Below are positions 16,693-26,177 of a stretch of 60,213 bases of DNA, piece after piece. The translations under genes were made by a program, and so were the position numbers. The notes beneath the pieces were generated by a model. The model made no database searches and was not told the DNA's origin. It saw only the letters and a program-made list of their open reading frames with translations. Source of the DNA: Acetobacteraceae bacterium (GTDB taxonomy: Bacteria; Pseudomonadota; Alphaproteobacteria; Acetobacterales; Acetobacteraceae); contig JALHQB010000022.1 in NCBI GenBank assembly GCA_022842185.1, positions 1-60,213 on the forward strand, written 5' to 3'. Positions within the stretch are counted from its first letter, which is position 1, and every line of letters starts with the position of its first letter.

Positions 16693-17868
16693 ATGGATGC
16701 CGTCATGAACCGAGTCCTTGCCGGCGCCCTCGCCGTGTTTCTGGCCGGCGCCCAGCCCGCCGCCGCGCAGTTCGGCCCGCAGGGGCCGCCCGCCGTCGGC
16801 GTCATCACCGCCGAACGCCGCCCGATCACCGAGACGACCGAATTCGTCGGCCGGGTCGAAGCCACCGACCGCGTCAACATCCGCGCCCGCGTGACCGGGT
16901 TCCTCCAGGAACGGCTGTTCCGCGAAGGCAGCGACGTCAACAAGGGCGACGTGCTGTACCGCCTCGAACGCGCACCCTTCGAGGCACAGCTCGAACAGGC
17001 GCAGGCCGGGCTCGCCTCGGCGCAGGCGCAGTTGGAGAATGCGCGCGTTACCCTGACCCGCGCGCGCGACCTGCGGCAGACCGGCGCGGGCACGCAGGTC
17101 GCGCTCGACAACGCGCAGGCGGCCGAGCGCACCTCCCAGGCGCAGGTGCTGTCGGCCCAGGCGGCGGTGCGCGTGGCCAACATCAACCTCGGCTATACGG
17201 AAATCTCGACACCGATCGCCGGGCAGATCGGCCGCACCATCCTGACCATTGGCAATGTGGTCGGACCCGACACCGGCACGCTGGCGGTCATCGTCAGCCA
17301 GGACCCGATGCGGGTCGCCTTCACGGTCAGCCAGCGCAGTGCGCTCGACCTGCGCAACCGCTTCGAAGGCCGCGGCGGCCCCGACGCGGTGCGGGTGCGC
17401 ATCCGCACCACCGATGGACGCATGTACCAGGAAGTCGGCCAGGTCGATTTCGTGGACAACCAGATCGACCGCAACACCGACACCATCCTGGTCCGCGCGC
17501 TGATCCCCAACCCGATCCGCCGCCCGACGGACAGCGCCACCCCGGTCACCCCGCGCGAACTCGTGGATGGCCAGTTCGTCACCGTGTTCCTCGAAGGCGC
17601 GGAACCGGTGCCGACCATCACCCTGCCGCGCGCGGCGGTGCTGCAGGACCAGCAGGGGTCCTACGTCTTCATCGTGGGTGCGGAGAACAAGGCGGAGCGG
17701 CGCAACATCACGCTGGGCCGATCGTCCGGCCAGGTCGCCGTGGTCGAATCAGGGCTTGAGGGCGGCGAGACCGTCATCGTCGAAGGCATCCAGCGCGTCC
17801 GGCCGGGCCAGCCGGTGAACCCCGCCCCCGCACCGCCGCCGCCAGCGCCCGCACCGGCACGGGGCTGA
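16693..17868 (+). CDS. RND efflux periplasmic adaptor (AcrA/MexA type)
   Basis: 391 residues from ATG 16693, six bases behind GGAGGCG. A signal peptide with cleavage after PAAAQ (about residue 28) is visible. The lipoyl-like half motif VEATDRVNIRARVTGFLQ (about 56-73) is followed by a long coiled hairpin rich in Gln and Ala (about 100-150), then NLGYTEISTPIAGQIGRTIL and the beta-barrel and membrane-proximal domains. The Pro-rich C-terminus is unusual but uninformative. Adaptor bridging the inner-membrane pump to a TolC-like channel; no outer-membrane factor gene is adjacent, so a shared TolC is probable. Confidence 0.94.
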   Translation: MDAVMNRVLAGALAVFLAGAQPAAAQFGPQGPPAVGVITAERRPITETTEFVGRVEATDRVNIRARVTGFLQERLFREGSDVNKGDVLYRLERAPFEAQLEQAQAGLASAQAQLENARVTLTRARDLRQTGAGTQVALDNAQAAERTSQAQVLSAQAAVRVANINLGYTEISTPIAGQIGRTILTIGNVVGPDTGTLAVIVSQDPMRVAFTVSQRSALDLRNRFEGRGGPDAVRVRIRTTDGRMYQEVGQVDFVDNQIDRNTDTILVRALIPNPIRRPTDSATPVTPRELVDGQFVTVFLEGAEPVPTITLPRAAVLQDQQGSYVFIVGAENKAERRNITLGRSSGQVAVVESGLEGGETVIVEGIQRVRPGQPVNPAPAPPPPAPAPARG

Positions 17869-17874
17869 ACGCCC

Positions 17875-20800
17875 ATGTTTTCCGCCGTCTTCGTTGACCG
17901 TCCGCGCTTCGCGATGGTCATCGCGATCGTCACGGCGCTGGCCGGGGCGCTGGCGATGCTGCGCATCCCTGTCTCCCAGTTGCCGGACATCGTGCCGCCA
18001 CAGGTCTCGGTCACCGCGCGCTTTCCTGGCGCTTCGGCGGTCGTCGTCGAACAGACCGTCGCCCAGGTGATCGAGGCCTCGGTCAACGGCGTGGACCGCA
18101 TGATCTACATGCGGTCGAACAGTGCCAATGACGGGTCCTACAGCCTCAACGTCTCCTTCCAGCTCGGCACCGACCCCGACCTTGCCACCGTCAACGTCAA
18201 CAACCGCGTGCAGGCGGCCCTGGCGCGATTGCCGCAGGAGGTGCAGCGCCAGGGCGTCACGGTCCGCAAGCAATCATCTGCGGTGTTGCAGTTCATCTTC
18301 CTCTATGCCGAAAGCGGCGACCACACGCCGCTGTTCCTGTCCAACTACGCCACCATCAATGTCGTCGATCGCCTGGCCCGGGTTCCTGGGGTCGGGCAGG
18401 TCAGCCTGTTCGGCGCGATGGATTATTCCATGCGCATCTGGTTCGAGGTGGACCGGCTGATCAGCCTCAACCTCACGCCATCCGATGTCGTGCAGGCGAT
18501 CCAGGCGCAGAACGTGCAGGCCCCGGTGGGGCGGCTGGGCGGGCGGCCGATGCCCGACGACCAGCAGTTCCAGATCAACCTCGAAACCCGCGGGCGGCTT
18601 TCGACCCCCGAGGAATTCGGCGACATCCTGATCCGCGCCAATCCCGATGGGTCGGTGCTGCGGGTGCGCGACGTGGCGCGGGTGGAACTCGGCGCCGCCA
18701 GCATGGACACCGAAAGCCGCTTCGACGGCAAGCCGGCCGTGACCTTCGGCGTCTATCTCCAGCCCGGGGCCAATGCCGTCACGGCGGCGGAAAATGTCCG
18801 CCGCGCCATGGACGACATGCGCACGCGCTACCCGGCCGGCGTCAACCACCGCATCTTCTTTGACACCTCGGACTTCGTGAACGACACGATCCATGAGGTG
18901 ATCAAGACACTGGTCGAGGCCTTCGTCCTGGTCGTCATCGTGGTGTTCCTGTTCCTGGGGAACATGCGTGCGACGATCATCCCGACCATCGCCGTGCCGG
19001 TCAGCCTGGTCGGCGCCTTCATCATCCTGCTGGCGCTCGGTTATTCGGCGAACACCATTTCCCTGCTGGCGATGGTGCTGGCGATCGGGATCGTGGTCGA
19101 TGACGCCATCGTGGTGGTAGAGAATGTCGAGCGCGTGATGGAGGAGGAACCCCACCTCACCCCCGCCGAGGCCACCAAGAAGGCGATGGCGCAGATCACC
19201 GCGCCGATCATCGCCATCACGCTGGTGCTGCTGTCGGTCTTCGTGCCGATCGGCTTCATCCCAGGCCTTTCGGGCGAATTGTTCCGCCAGTTCGCCGTGA
19301 CGATTTCCGCCGCCATGGTGATCAGCGCGATCAACGCGCTCACGCTGTCGCCCGCTCTGTGCGCCGTGTTCCTGCGTCCGCACGCGCATGCCGGCGGCCA
19401 CCGGCCCGGCATCATGGGCCGCTGGCTGCGCGGCATCGACTGGGTCCGGGACCGCTATGCCGGCGCCATCTCACGGCTGGTGCGCGTGTCGGTCCTGTCG
19501 ATCCTGCTGACGGGCGGTTTTTTCTTCGGCATCTGGGAAATGTCCAAGATCACGCCCTCGGGCTTCCTGCCGCAGGAAGACCAGGGCGCCTTCTTCGTGC
19601 AGGTGCAATTGCCGCAGGGGGCTTCCGTGTCCCGTACGCGCGACGCGGTGGTGCAGGTCGAGGAGATTCTGAAGAACATCCCGTCCGTGCAGGGGACACT
19701 GGCGATCGTCGGGTTCTCGTTGATCGATGGCGGCGCGCAATCCAATTCGGCCTTCCTCGTCGCGCGGCTGAAGCCCTTCGCGGACCGCACCACGGCGGCG
19801 ATGTCGGTCAATGCCGCCATCGGGCAGGTGTTCGGGGCGGGGCAAGCGGTACGAACTGCGCAGGTCTTCGCCTTCAACCTGCCACCCATCATCGGCTTGG
19901 GGACTGGCGGCGGCTTCGAATACATCCTGCAGGATTATGAAGGCCGGCCACCGGCGGAGCTGGGCGCGACCATGCTCGGGCTGATCGTCGCGGCGAACCA
20001 GGACCCGCGGCTGACAGCGGTGTTCTCCACCTTCAACGCGACCAACCCGACCCTGTATCTCGACCTGGATCGGGAAAAGGCGCAGGCGCTCGGCCTGCGC
20101 ATCGCCGATGTGTTCACCGCGTTGCAGGCAACGCTGGGCGGCTTCTACGTCAACGACTTCAACCTGTTCGGCCGCACTTGGCAGGTGAATCTCCAGGCCG
20201 AGGCATCCGACCGCCGCGACATAGACAACATCTGGCGCATCCATGTGCGCAACGCGCGCGGGGAGATGGTGCCGCTGCGCGCGGTGGCCGATGTACAGAC
20301 CCGGATCGGGCCGCAGACCATCTTCCGCTACAACAATTATCGCGCCATTTCGATCAACGGCGCGCCGCGGCCGGGCATTTCGTCCGGCGACGCGATCGCG
20401 GCGATGGAGCAGATCTCCGCCCGCGTGCTGCCGCCGGGCTATGGGTATGAATGGACCGGCACGGCGTATCAGGAAAAACTCGCCTCGGGGCAGACCGGCT
20501 ACATCCTCGCGCTGGCGGTAATGTTCGCCTACCTGTTCCTGGTCGCGCTGTACGAATCGTGGGTCATCCCGATCCCCGTGCTGCTGTCGGTCGCGGTGGG
20601 TGTGCTGTCGGCCTTCGGCGCGCTGTTCGTGGCGAAGATGCCGCTCGATATCTATGCGCAGATCGGGCTGGTGGTGCTGATCGCGCTGGCGGCGAAGAAC
20701 GGCATCCTGATCGTCGAATTCGCCAAGGAGAAGCGGGAGGAAGGTCTTTCCATCCGTGACGCCGCGATCATGGGGGCGCGGTTGCGCTTTCGCGCGGTGA

Positions 20801-21021
20801 TGATGACCTCGATCGCCTTCGTGCTTGGCCTCGTGCCGCTGGTCTTCGCCGAAGGGGCGGCGATGCTGTCCCGCCGAGCGGTGGGCACGGCGGTGTTCGG
20901 CGGGATGATCGGCGCGGCGGTCTTCGGGATCTTCGTTATCCCGCTGTTGTACGTGGTGTTCCAGTCGATGCGGGAAGGCAGCAAGCGGATGTTCGGGAAG
21001 AAGGCGCCCGCCGAGCACTGA
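17875..21021 (+). CDS. RND efflux permease, HAE-1 family (AcrB/MexB type)
   Basis: 1048 residues, full family length, starting [17 protein letters not shown] (first transmembrane helix) six bases after the adaptor gene. Large periplasmic loops flank TM1-2 and TM7-8. The proton-relay pair is present in TM4: [19 protein letters not shown] (about 400-418), and the conserved Lys of TM10 in [16 protein letters not shown] (about 938-953). The pump exports amphipathic drugs, detergents or metabolites. No TetR regulator is next to it. The C-terminus is short and basic. Confidence 0.96.
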   Translation: MFSAVFVDRPRFAMVIAIVTALAGALAMLRIPVSQLPDIVPPQVSVTARFPGASAVVVEQTVAQVIEASVNGVDRMIYMRSNSANDGSYSLNVSFQLGTDPDLATVNVNNRVQAALARLPQEVQRQGVTVRKQSSAVLQFIFLYAESGDHTPLFLSNYATINVVDRLARVPGVGQVSLFGAMDYSMRIWFEVDRLISLNLTPSDVVQAIQAQNVQAPVGRLGGRPMPDDQQFQINLETRGRLSTPEEFGDILIRANPDGSVLRVRDVARVELGAASMDTESRFDGKPAVTFGVYLQPGANAVTAAENVRRAMDDMRTRYPAGVNHRIFFDTSDFVNDTIHEVIKTLVEAFVLVVIVVFLFLGNMRATIIPTIAVPVSLVGAFIILLALGYSANTISLLAMVLAIGIVVDDAIVVVENVERVMEEEPHLTPAEATKKAMAQITAPIIAITLVLLSVFVPIGFIPGLSGELFRQFAVTISAAMVISAINALTLSPALCAVFLRPHAHAGGHRPGIMGRWLRGIDWVRDRYAGAISRLVRVSVLSILLTGGFFFGIWEMSKITPSGFLPQEDQGAFFVQVQLPQGASVSRTRDAVVQVEEILKNIPSVQGTLAIVGFSLIDGGAQSNSAFLVARLKPFADRTTAAMSVNAAIGQVFGAGQAVRTAQVFAFNLPPIIGLGTGGGFEYILQDYEGRPPAELGATMLGLIVAANQDPRLTAVFSTFNATNPTLYLDLDREKAQALGLRIADVFTALQATLGGFYVNDFNLFGRTWQVNLQAEASDRRDIDNIWRIHVRNARGEMVPLRAVADVQTRIGPQTIFRYNNYRAISINGAPRPGISSGDAIAAMEQISARVLPPGYGYEWTGTAYQEKLASGQTGYILALAVMFAYLFLVALYESWVIPIPVLLSVAVGVLSAFGALFVAKMPLDIYAQIGLVVLIALAAKNGILIVEFAKEKREEGLSIRDAAIMGARLRFRAVMMTSIAFVLGLVPLVFAEGAAMLSRRAVGTAVFGGMIGAAVFGIFVIPLLYVVFQSMREGSKRMFGKKAPAEH

Positions 21022-21288
21022 CCGCATTTCAGCCCCGACGCCGAATAGCAGGCGCAGGTGCGCGGGGTTGGCGTGGCGGTTCAGCGCGGCACGGATTCAT
21101 CATCGGCAGGACCAGGGCAAGGACCCCGCGCTCATCGCCCGATGGATCAAGTATGCGCCATCCGGCGTCTCGCCCGGCCTGCCCGGCCGCAGAAATCCCC
21201 AGCCTTGGCCAGGGGCTGTGGCCTCCCCCCTTCCCATCCGGCCCCCGCATCGCAGATGATGCAGCAGGAACCAAGGGAGACCCCGGAC

Positions 21289-23607
21289 ATGGCGAAGTTC
21301 GGCTTGAGCCAATCCATCCGTCGCGTCGAAGACCCCCGTCTGCTGAAGGGGGGCGGCCGCTACACGGATGACGTCGCCGTGGCCGGGCAGGCGCAGGGCT
21401 ACGTGCTGCGCAGCCCCCACGCCCATGCGAAGATCCTCGGCATCGACACCGATGCAGCCCGCGCCATGCCGGGCGTGCTGGGCATCTGGACGGCGGCGGA
21501 CCTGGCGGCGGCGGGGATCGGCAACCTGCCCTGCCTGGCGCCGGTGAAATCGATCGACGGCAAGATGACGTCCGAAACGCCGCATCCCGTGCTGGCGGAC
21601 GGCGTCGTGCGCTATGTCGGCGACCCGGTCGCTTTCATCGCGGCGGAGACCATCACACAGGCGCGTGATGCCGCCGAGGCGATTTCGGTGGATTACGACC
21701 TGCTGCCGGCAGCGACCGACCTTGCCACCGCCACCGACGCCGGCCAGCCGGTGCTGTGGGATAGCGCACCGAACAACACCTGCTTCAACTGGGCGACCGG
21801 CGACGCGGCAAAGGTCGATGCGCTGATCAAGGGCGCCGCCCATGTCGCGCGGCTGCGCGTGGTGAACAACCGCGTCATCGTCGCCTCGATGGAAGCGCGC
21901 GCGTCGCTGGCCGAATACGACGCCGCGCGCCAGCATTGGACCATCACGACCAACACGCAGGGGTCCTGGCTGATCCGCAACGTGATGGCCAAGAACATCT
22001 TCAACGTCTCGACAGACAATTTCCGCGTCGTCACGCCCGATGTCGGCGGGGGCTTCGGGATGAAGATCTTCATCTATCCCGAACATGTCCTGACCGCTTT
22101 CGCCGCGCGCGCGCTGAACCGCGCGGTGAAGTGGAATTCGGAACGCACCGAGGCCTTCCAGTCCGACACCCATGGCCGCGACAACATCACCATCGGGGAA
22201 CTGGCGCTGGACAAGGACGGCAAGTTCCTCGCGCTGCGGACCAAGAACTGGGCGGGGATGGGGGCGTATCTCAGCACCTTCGCGCCCTTCATCCCGACCG
22301 GCGCGGGCACCAAGGTGCTGGCCAGCGTCTATGGGTTCGAGGCGATCCACGCGCAGGTCATCGGCGTGATGACCAACACCGTGCCGGTGGATGCCTATCG
22401 TGGCGCTGGCCGGCCCGAGAGCAACTATTTGGTCGAACGCCTGATCGACACCGCGGCGCGGGAGACCGGCATCGACCGGATCGAGCTGCGCCGGCGCAAC
22501 ATGGTGCCGTCCTCGGCCATGCCCTTCACCTCCGCGATGGGCCAGCGGTACGATTCCGGTGAGTTCGCGCAGTTGATGGATGCGGCGCTGGCCAAGATCG
22601 ACTGGGCCGGCTTCCCCGCGCGCCAGGCGGATGCGGCCAAGCGCGGCCTCAAGCGCGGCATCGGCCTTGCCTATTATCTGGAAGCGACCGGCGGTGCGCC
22701 CACCGAGAACGCCGCGGTGAAGTTCACCGAGGACGGCTTCGCCGATGTCTATGTCGGCACGCAATCCACCGGACAGGGGCATGAAACCGCCTACGCCATG
22801 ATGACCAGTTTCGAACTTGGCATCCCGATCGAGAAGATCCGCATCAAGCAGGGCGATTCCGACACGCTGCCCGATGGCGGCGGCACCGGCGGCGCGCGCA
22901 GCCTGTATTCGGAAGGTCAGGCGATCCTCGTCACCACCGCCTCAGTGGTCGAAAAGGGCAAGAAGGCGGCGTCCGAACATTTGGAAGCCTCTGTCGCCGA
23001 CATCGAATTTGCCCCGCGTGCGGGTGGCTTCACCGTGGTCGGCACGGACCGGTCGATCACCATTCTCGACCTGGCCGCCGCGCAGCTGAAGAAGGCCCGC
23101 GCGGGGGCCGAGGTCACGCTGCTCGACGCCCAGGAAACCGCCGAGATCAAGTCCCACACCTTCCCGAACGGCTGCCACGTGGCGGAAGTGGAGGTCGATC
23201 CGGACACCGGCATCGTCACCGTGCCGCGCTACATCGTGGTCGATGATGTCGGCCACGCGCTGAACCCGCTGATCGTCCGCGGCCAGGTGCATGGCGGCGT
23301 GACCCAGGGCATCGGCCAGGCACTGATGGAACGCACCTCCTATGACGGGGAAAGCGGGCAGCTGCTGTCGGCGTCCTTCATGGATTACGCGCTGCCCCGC
23401 GCCGAGGATCTGCCCGACATCGACGTGGACCTGATCGAGGTGCCCTGCGAGACCAACCCGATGGGGGTGAAGGGGGCGGGCGAGGCCGGCGCCGTCGGTT
23501 CGCCGCCGGCGGTGATGAACGCGCTGGTGCATGCGCTGGGCGTTGCGGTGGATATGCCGGCGACACCGGAAGTGGTTTGGAAGGCGCTGGCCAAGGCTGC
23601 GGCGTGA
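21289..23607 (+). CDS. Xanthine dehydrogenase-family molybdopterin-binding (large) subunit
   Basis: 772 residues from ATG 21289, behind AAGGGAGA; an in-frame ATG at 21256 would add eleven residues. The N-terminal signature is SIRRVEDPRLLKGGGRYTDD. The molybdopterin domain includes DVGGGFGMKIFIYPEH near 250, the loop AYRGAGRPE near 370, GQGHETAYAMM near 498, and the catalytic-Glu motif KGAGEAGAVGSPP near 735. AYRGAGR rather than a Cys-containing loop argues against true CO dehydrogenase. The FeS (CoxS) and FAD (CoxM) partners normally needed are not adjacent, so it is an orphan. The 267 bases before it hold no gene I can support. Confidence 0.92.
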   Translation: MAKFGLSQSIRRVEDPRLLKGGGRYTDDVAVAGQAQGYVLRSPHAHAKILGIDTDAARAMPGVLGIWTAADLAAAGIGNLPCLAPVKSIDGKMTSETPHPVLADGVVRYVGDPVAFIAAETITQARDAAEAISVDYDLLPAATDLATATDAGQPVLWDSAPNNTCFNWATGDAAKVDALIKGAAHVARLRVVNNRVIVASMEARASLAEYDAARQHWTITTNTQGSWLIRNVMAKNIFNVSTDNFRVVTPDVGGGFGMKIFIYPEHVLTAFAARALNRAVKWNSERTEAFQSDTHGRDNITIGELALDKDGKFLALRTKNWAGMGAYLSTFAPFIPTGAGTKVLASVYGFEAIHAQVIGVMTNTVPVDAYRGAGRPESNYLVERLIDTAARETGIDRIELRRRNMVPSSAMPFTSAMGQRYDSGEFAQLMDAALAKIDWAGFPARQADAAKRGLKRGIGLAYYLEATGGAPTENAAVKFTEDGFADVYVGTQSTGQGHETAYAMMTSFELGIPIEKIRIKQGDSDTLPDGGGTGGARSLYSEGQAILVTTASVVEKGKKAASEHLEASVADIEFAPRAGGFTVVGTDRSITILDLAAAQLKKARAGAEVTLLDAQETAEIKSHTFPNGCHVAEVEVDPDTGIVTVPRYIVVDDVGHALNPLIVRGQVHGGVTQGIGQALMERTSYDGESGQLLSASFMDYALPRAEDLPDIDVDLIEVPCETNPMGVKGAGEAGAVGSPPAVMNALVHALGVAVDMPATPEVVWKALAKAAA

Positions 23608-23616
23608 CCTGACATT

Positions 23617-23680
23617 GGAGAGGGGCGCCGCCCCTCTCCAAACCTCACCCTGCCAGGGGCCAACGGGCCCCTGGACCGCG
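23617..23680. repeat. Composite palindromic repeat, half copy C (inverted)
   Basis: Two hairpins, GGAGAGGGGC-GCC-GCCCCTCTCC at 23617-23639 and CCAGGGGCC-AAC-spacer-GGCCCCTGG at 23653-23674, joined by AAACCTCACCCTG. Read on the minus strand this matches the right half of copies A and B, including the CGCGGTCC lead-in and GGGTGAGGTTTGG linker. It sits directly behind the molybdenum-subunit gene. Confidence 0.75.
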
Positions 23681-23686
23681 GGGCAT

Positions 23687-23721
23687 AAAAAAAGGGCGGG
23701 ACCGATTGGGCCCGCCCTTTT
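23687..23721 (-). terminator. Rho-independent terminator, probably bidirectional
   Basis: An 11-base perfect stem (AAAAGGGCGGG at 23690-23700 and CCCGCCCTTTT at 23711-23721) closes a ten-base loop. On the minus strand it is followed by seven T residues (complement of 23687-23693), making it a strong terminator for the gene at 23739-24416; on the plus strand TTTT also follows the stem side, so it may also stop transcripts from the molybdenum-subunit gene. Confidence 0.9.
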
Positions 23722-23738
23722 CGATAAAACCGCCGCCC

Positions 23739-24416
23739 TTATTGCAGCGGCAGCGTCACATTCGTCACTTCGCACAGGTTCACGCCACGGCGTTCCTGCG
23801 ACTGGCCGTTCTGGTACACGAAGCGCATGTCATACATGCAGTCGCCTTCCGGCAGACGCAGCGGATACACGGCACCCGGCGCCACCGTGTCGGCACCCAG
23901 GCGGTCCGGACCCCAGTTCTGGTCGGTGGTCAGCGAGGCATAGACTTCCATCAGCGTCTGCTGGCCTTGATTCACCAGGTTGACCGATGGGTTGCCGCGC
24001 GCGCCCTGGCCTTGCCCGGGACCCGGGCGGGCCTGCTGCTGCTGCTGCGGCGGCTGCTGGCCACCCTGCTGGGGCCGGCCATCGAACACGACCTCGGACA
24101 GGTTGCACAGGTTGATGTTGCGCCGTTCCTCGGCCGGGCCACCCTGGCGGTCATAGACCACGCGGATGTCATACAGGCATTCACCCTGCGGCAGCCGCAT
24201 GACGAAGTTGCGCCCCGCCGGCACGACGTTCTGCCCCAGCCGGTCCTGGCCCCAATTGCTGTCGGAGGACGGCGAGGCATAGGCCTCGTAGATCACCCGG
24301 CTGCTGCGGTTGACCAGATTGAAGGACGGGTCCCCCGTCTGGGCTTGCGCGGTGGGTGCCAGGCCAGCCATGCCCAGCAGGGCAACGGCAGCGATGGCGA
24401 GGCGTCGGATCATCAT
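23739..24416 (-). CDS. Secreted protein made of two copies of one unknown domain
   Basis: 225 residues from ATG 24416, preceded by AAGGAGAG. Sec signal peptide with cleavage after AQAQ (about residue 27). The mature part is an internal duplication: NLVNRSSRVIYEAYASPSSD...NWGQDRLG...LPQGECLYDIRVVYD...RRNINLC (about 32-110) is repeated as NLVNQGQQTLMEVYASLTTD...NWGPDRLG...LPEGDCMYDMRFVYQ...RRGVNLC (about 148-225). A Gln/Pro/Gly-rich linker separates them. Each copy keeps a Cys in (G)(E/D)C and another at NLC, consistent with one disulphide per domain. I recognise the repeat only as a Tat/Sec-exported unknown domain; periplasmic beta structure is likely. Confidence 0.85.
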   Translation of the reverse strand: MMIRRLAIAAVALLGMAGLAPTAQAQTGDPSFNLVNRSSRVIYEAYASPSSDSNWGQDRLGQNVVPAGRNFVMRLPQGECLYDIRVVYDRQGGPAEERRNINLCNLSEVVFDGRPQQGGQQPPQQQQQARPGPGQGQGARGNPSVNLVNQGQQTLMEVYASLTTDQNWGPDRLGADTVAPGAVYPLRLPEGDCMYDMRFVYQNGQSQERRGVNLCEVTNVTLPLQ

Positions 24417-24526
24417 GCGGGCTCTCCTTCCCGAGGTGCCGGGCATGACGCCCGTTCATTCCGCGACCACGCTAGCCGAGGCTGATGCAGGCGCCAACCG
24501 CGCCACATCACACCATGCGAAGCGCT

Positions 24527-25132
24527 TCACGCGTAGCGCGCAAGCGCCCGTTCAAGCGACGCCAGGGCATTGCCGAGCGCGGCAGCCATCGCCGTCGCCG
24601 CCTGGTCCGGGGTCGGCACCGCCGTGCCGCCCGGCAGCGGCGCCGTGCCATCGCTGACCAACTGCCCGACAAGCCGGCTGCCATTGCGTTCATCGACCAG
24701 CAGCAGCGTCAGTTCCGCCCGCGCGACCCCCTCGCCTTGCAGTGCCGCCAGGGCGGTGATCTCGCCTTCCATGACGAAATCAGGTGTCACCCGGCTCCCG
24801 GGGGACAGGATGGCGGAGAACAGCCGCGAATCGATCAGCCAGCGGCGCAGCGATTGTTCGGCCGCTTCCGCCGGGGGGGCGGCCCATTCGGCATAGAAAT
24901 CCAGCGATTCGGTCCCGTCGGGGCGGATGGTGCGCAGGTTGCGCGTCTCCATCCCCGCCCCGGCGCGCAGCGTACGGATCAGCAGGGTTCGGCGCCCTCG
25001 GCCGGTGACCGGCGCACCGGTCCGCCGCGGTTCCAGCGGGAAGCGCTGCGTCTCCACATACGGACGGTCCGGCAGCACCGAACAGGCGGCAAGGCCGAAG
25101 GGGGCAAGCACAAGGCTGCGGCGAAGGGTCAT
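24527..25132 (-). CDS. ABC-type transport auxiliary lipoprotein (PqiC/MlaD-operon type)
   Basis: 201 residues, beginning MTLRRSLVLAPFGLAACSV, a lipoprotein signal with lipid-anchored Cys at 17. The downstream sequence (RPYVETQRFPLEPRR, LLIRTLRAG, SLDFYAEWAAPPAEAAEQSLRRWL) has the pattern of the DUF330/PqiC-like outer-membrane lipoproteins: short beta motif, YxxxAxW-x-xxP, then an amphipathic C-terminal helix. These partner MCE proteins in phospholipid or hydrophobe transport across the periplasm. Its start overlaps the mlaD stop, so translation is probably coupled. Last gene of the Mla-type operon. Confidence 0.87.
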   Translation of the reverse strand: MTLRRSLVLAPFGLAACSVLPDRPYVETQRFPLEPRRTGAPVTGRGRRTLLIRTLRAGAGMETRNLRTIRPDGTESLDFYAEWAAPPAEAAEQSLRRWLIDSRLFSAILSPGSRVTPDFVMEGEITALAALQGEGVARAELTLLLVDERNGSRLVGQLVSDGTAPLPGGTAVPTPDQAATAMAAALGNALASLERALARYA

Positions 25133-26175
25133 CAGCGACGCTCCCGGGCTGGCGGTGGTGGTGGCTGGCCGAACAGGGACTGCGATGGACTGCGGCGCAG
25201 CGCCTCCGCCGTGTCACGCAAGCTGGATACGGTGGCGCGCAGGTCCCGCAGCAGCGGGCCGAGATCCGCCTGGGCATCCGTGGTGGTCCCGCGCACGCTG
25301 CGCAAGGCCAGTTCCAGGGATTGGATCACCGCCGGCAGCCGGGCGATGGAGGTCCGCAGATCGGCCGCCGCCAGGCTGATATTGGTGACGGCGCCGGCGA
25401 TCGCCGGCCCTTCCATCAATTGTTCGGCCGCCTGGGCCGCACCGCCGACGCGGTTCACCGCTTCCCGCGCGTCGCGCACCGTGGCGGCGAGTTCGGCACC
25501 CTGGATGGTCTCGCGCAGCGCGGTCATGGTGGCCGCCGCCTCGCGCAGCGTGCGGCCAAGGTCGCCCTGGCTGCCCACCTGCGTCCGCAGATCCTCCAGC
25601 AAATGCGTGGCCGTGCCGAACAGCGCTTCCAGATCCACGCTCGAAAGTCGGCTCATCAACTGTTCGGCCGCCGTCGTCACCTGGTTGATCGTGGATGGGA
25701 TGGACGGAATGTAGGGATAGGTCGGCGTCCACGGCACCTCGAGCACCGGAAAGCGTTCGGGATCAACGAAATCGGCTTCCAGATAGGACACGCCAGTGAC
25801 GCCAGTGCTCGCCATGCGGACACGCAGGCCGGCCCGAACCGCGGCAGCGACCGGCGTATTGCCGTAGCGCGACGGGTCGAGCGCGAAGCGGATCAGCACC
25901 AGGCGGTTGGCGCTGTTTTCCGCCCCACCCTCGACGCCATAGACCACCGAGGTGAGGCCGAGTTCGGTCACGCGCCCGACCGCGACGCCGCGGAAGCGCA
26001 CCGGGGCGCCGACCTCCAGCCCCGCCACGGATTCCCGCACATAGGTTTCGAACATCAATTGTCGCGTGCCGAAGCTGCCCGACGTCAGGAACAGGATGAA
26101 GCCCACGGCGAGCACCGTGCCGGCCACCACCAGCATGCCGACGCGCAGGTAGAGCGAACGTCCGGACCGGGCCAT
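25132..26175 (-). CDS. MlaD-family (MCE domain) lipid-transport substrate-binding protein
   Basis: 347 residues. One N-terminal transmembrane anchor (residues about 10-32, VGMLVVAGTVLAVGFILFL) is followed by the MCE domain with ESVAGLEVGAPVRFRGVAVGRV (about 48-69), then a long helical C-terminal region with repeated Leu/Ala/Arg and Gln heptads (about 160-320) and a Pro-rich tail. MCE proteins form hexameric rings in the inner membrane that shuttle lipids. The long helix suggests a needle or tunnel like those of YebT/PqiB rather than the short E. coli MlaD. Two bases from the ATPase gene. Confidence 0.92.
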   Translation of the reverse strand: MARSGRSLYLRVGMLVVAGTVLAVGFILFLTSGSFGTRQLMFETYVRESVAGLEVGAPVRFRGVAVGRVTELGLTSVVYGVEGGAENSANRLVLIRFALDPSRYGNTPVAAAVRAGLRVRMASTGVTGVSYLEADFVDPERFPVLEVPWTPTYPYIPSIPSTINQVTTAAEQLMSRLSSVDLEALFGTATHLLEDLRTQVGSQGDLGRTLREAAATMTALRETIQGAELAATVRDAREAVNRVGGAAQAAEQLMEGPAIAGAVTNISLAAADLRTSIARLPAVIQSLELALRSVRGTTTDAQADLGPLLRDLRATVSSLRDTAEALRRSPSQSLFGQPPPPPARERR

Positions 26176-26177
26176 GT

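Noticed and set aside
21022..21288. Gene or leader element before the molybdenum-subunit gene
   Set aside because: Frames on either strand are short, overlap each other and have no motif; no cofactor riboswitch structure was apparent by eye.
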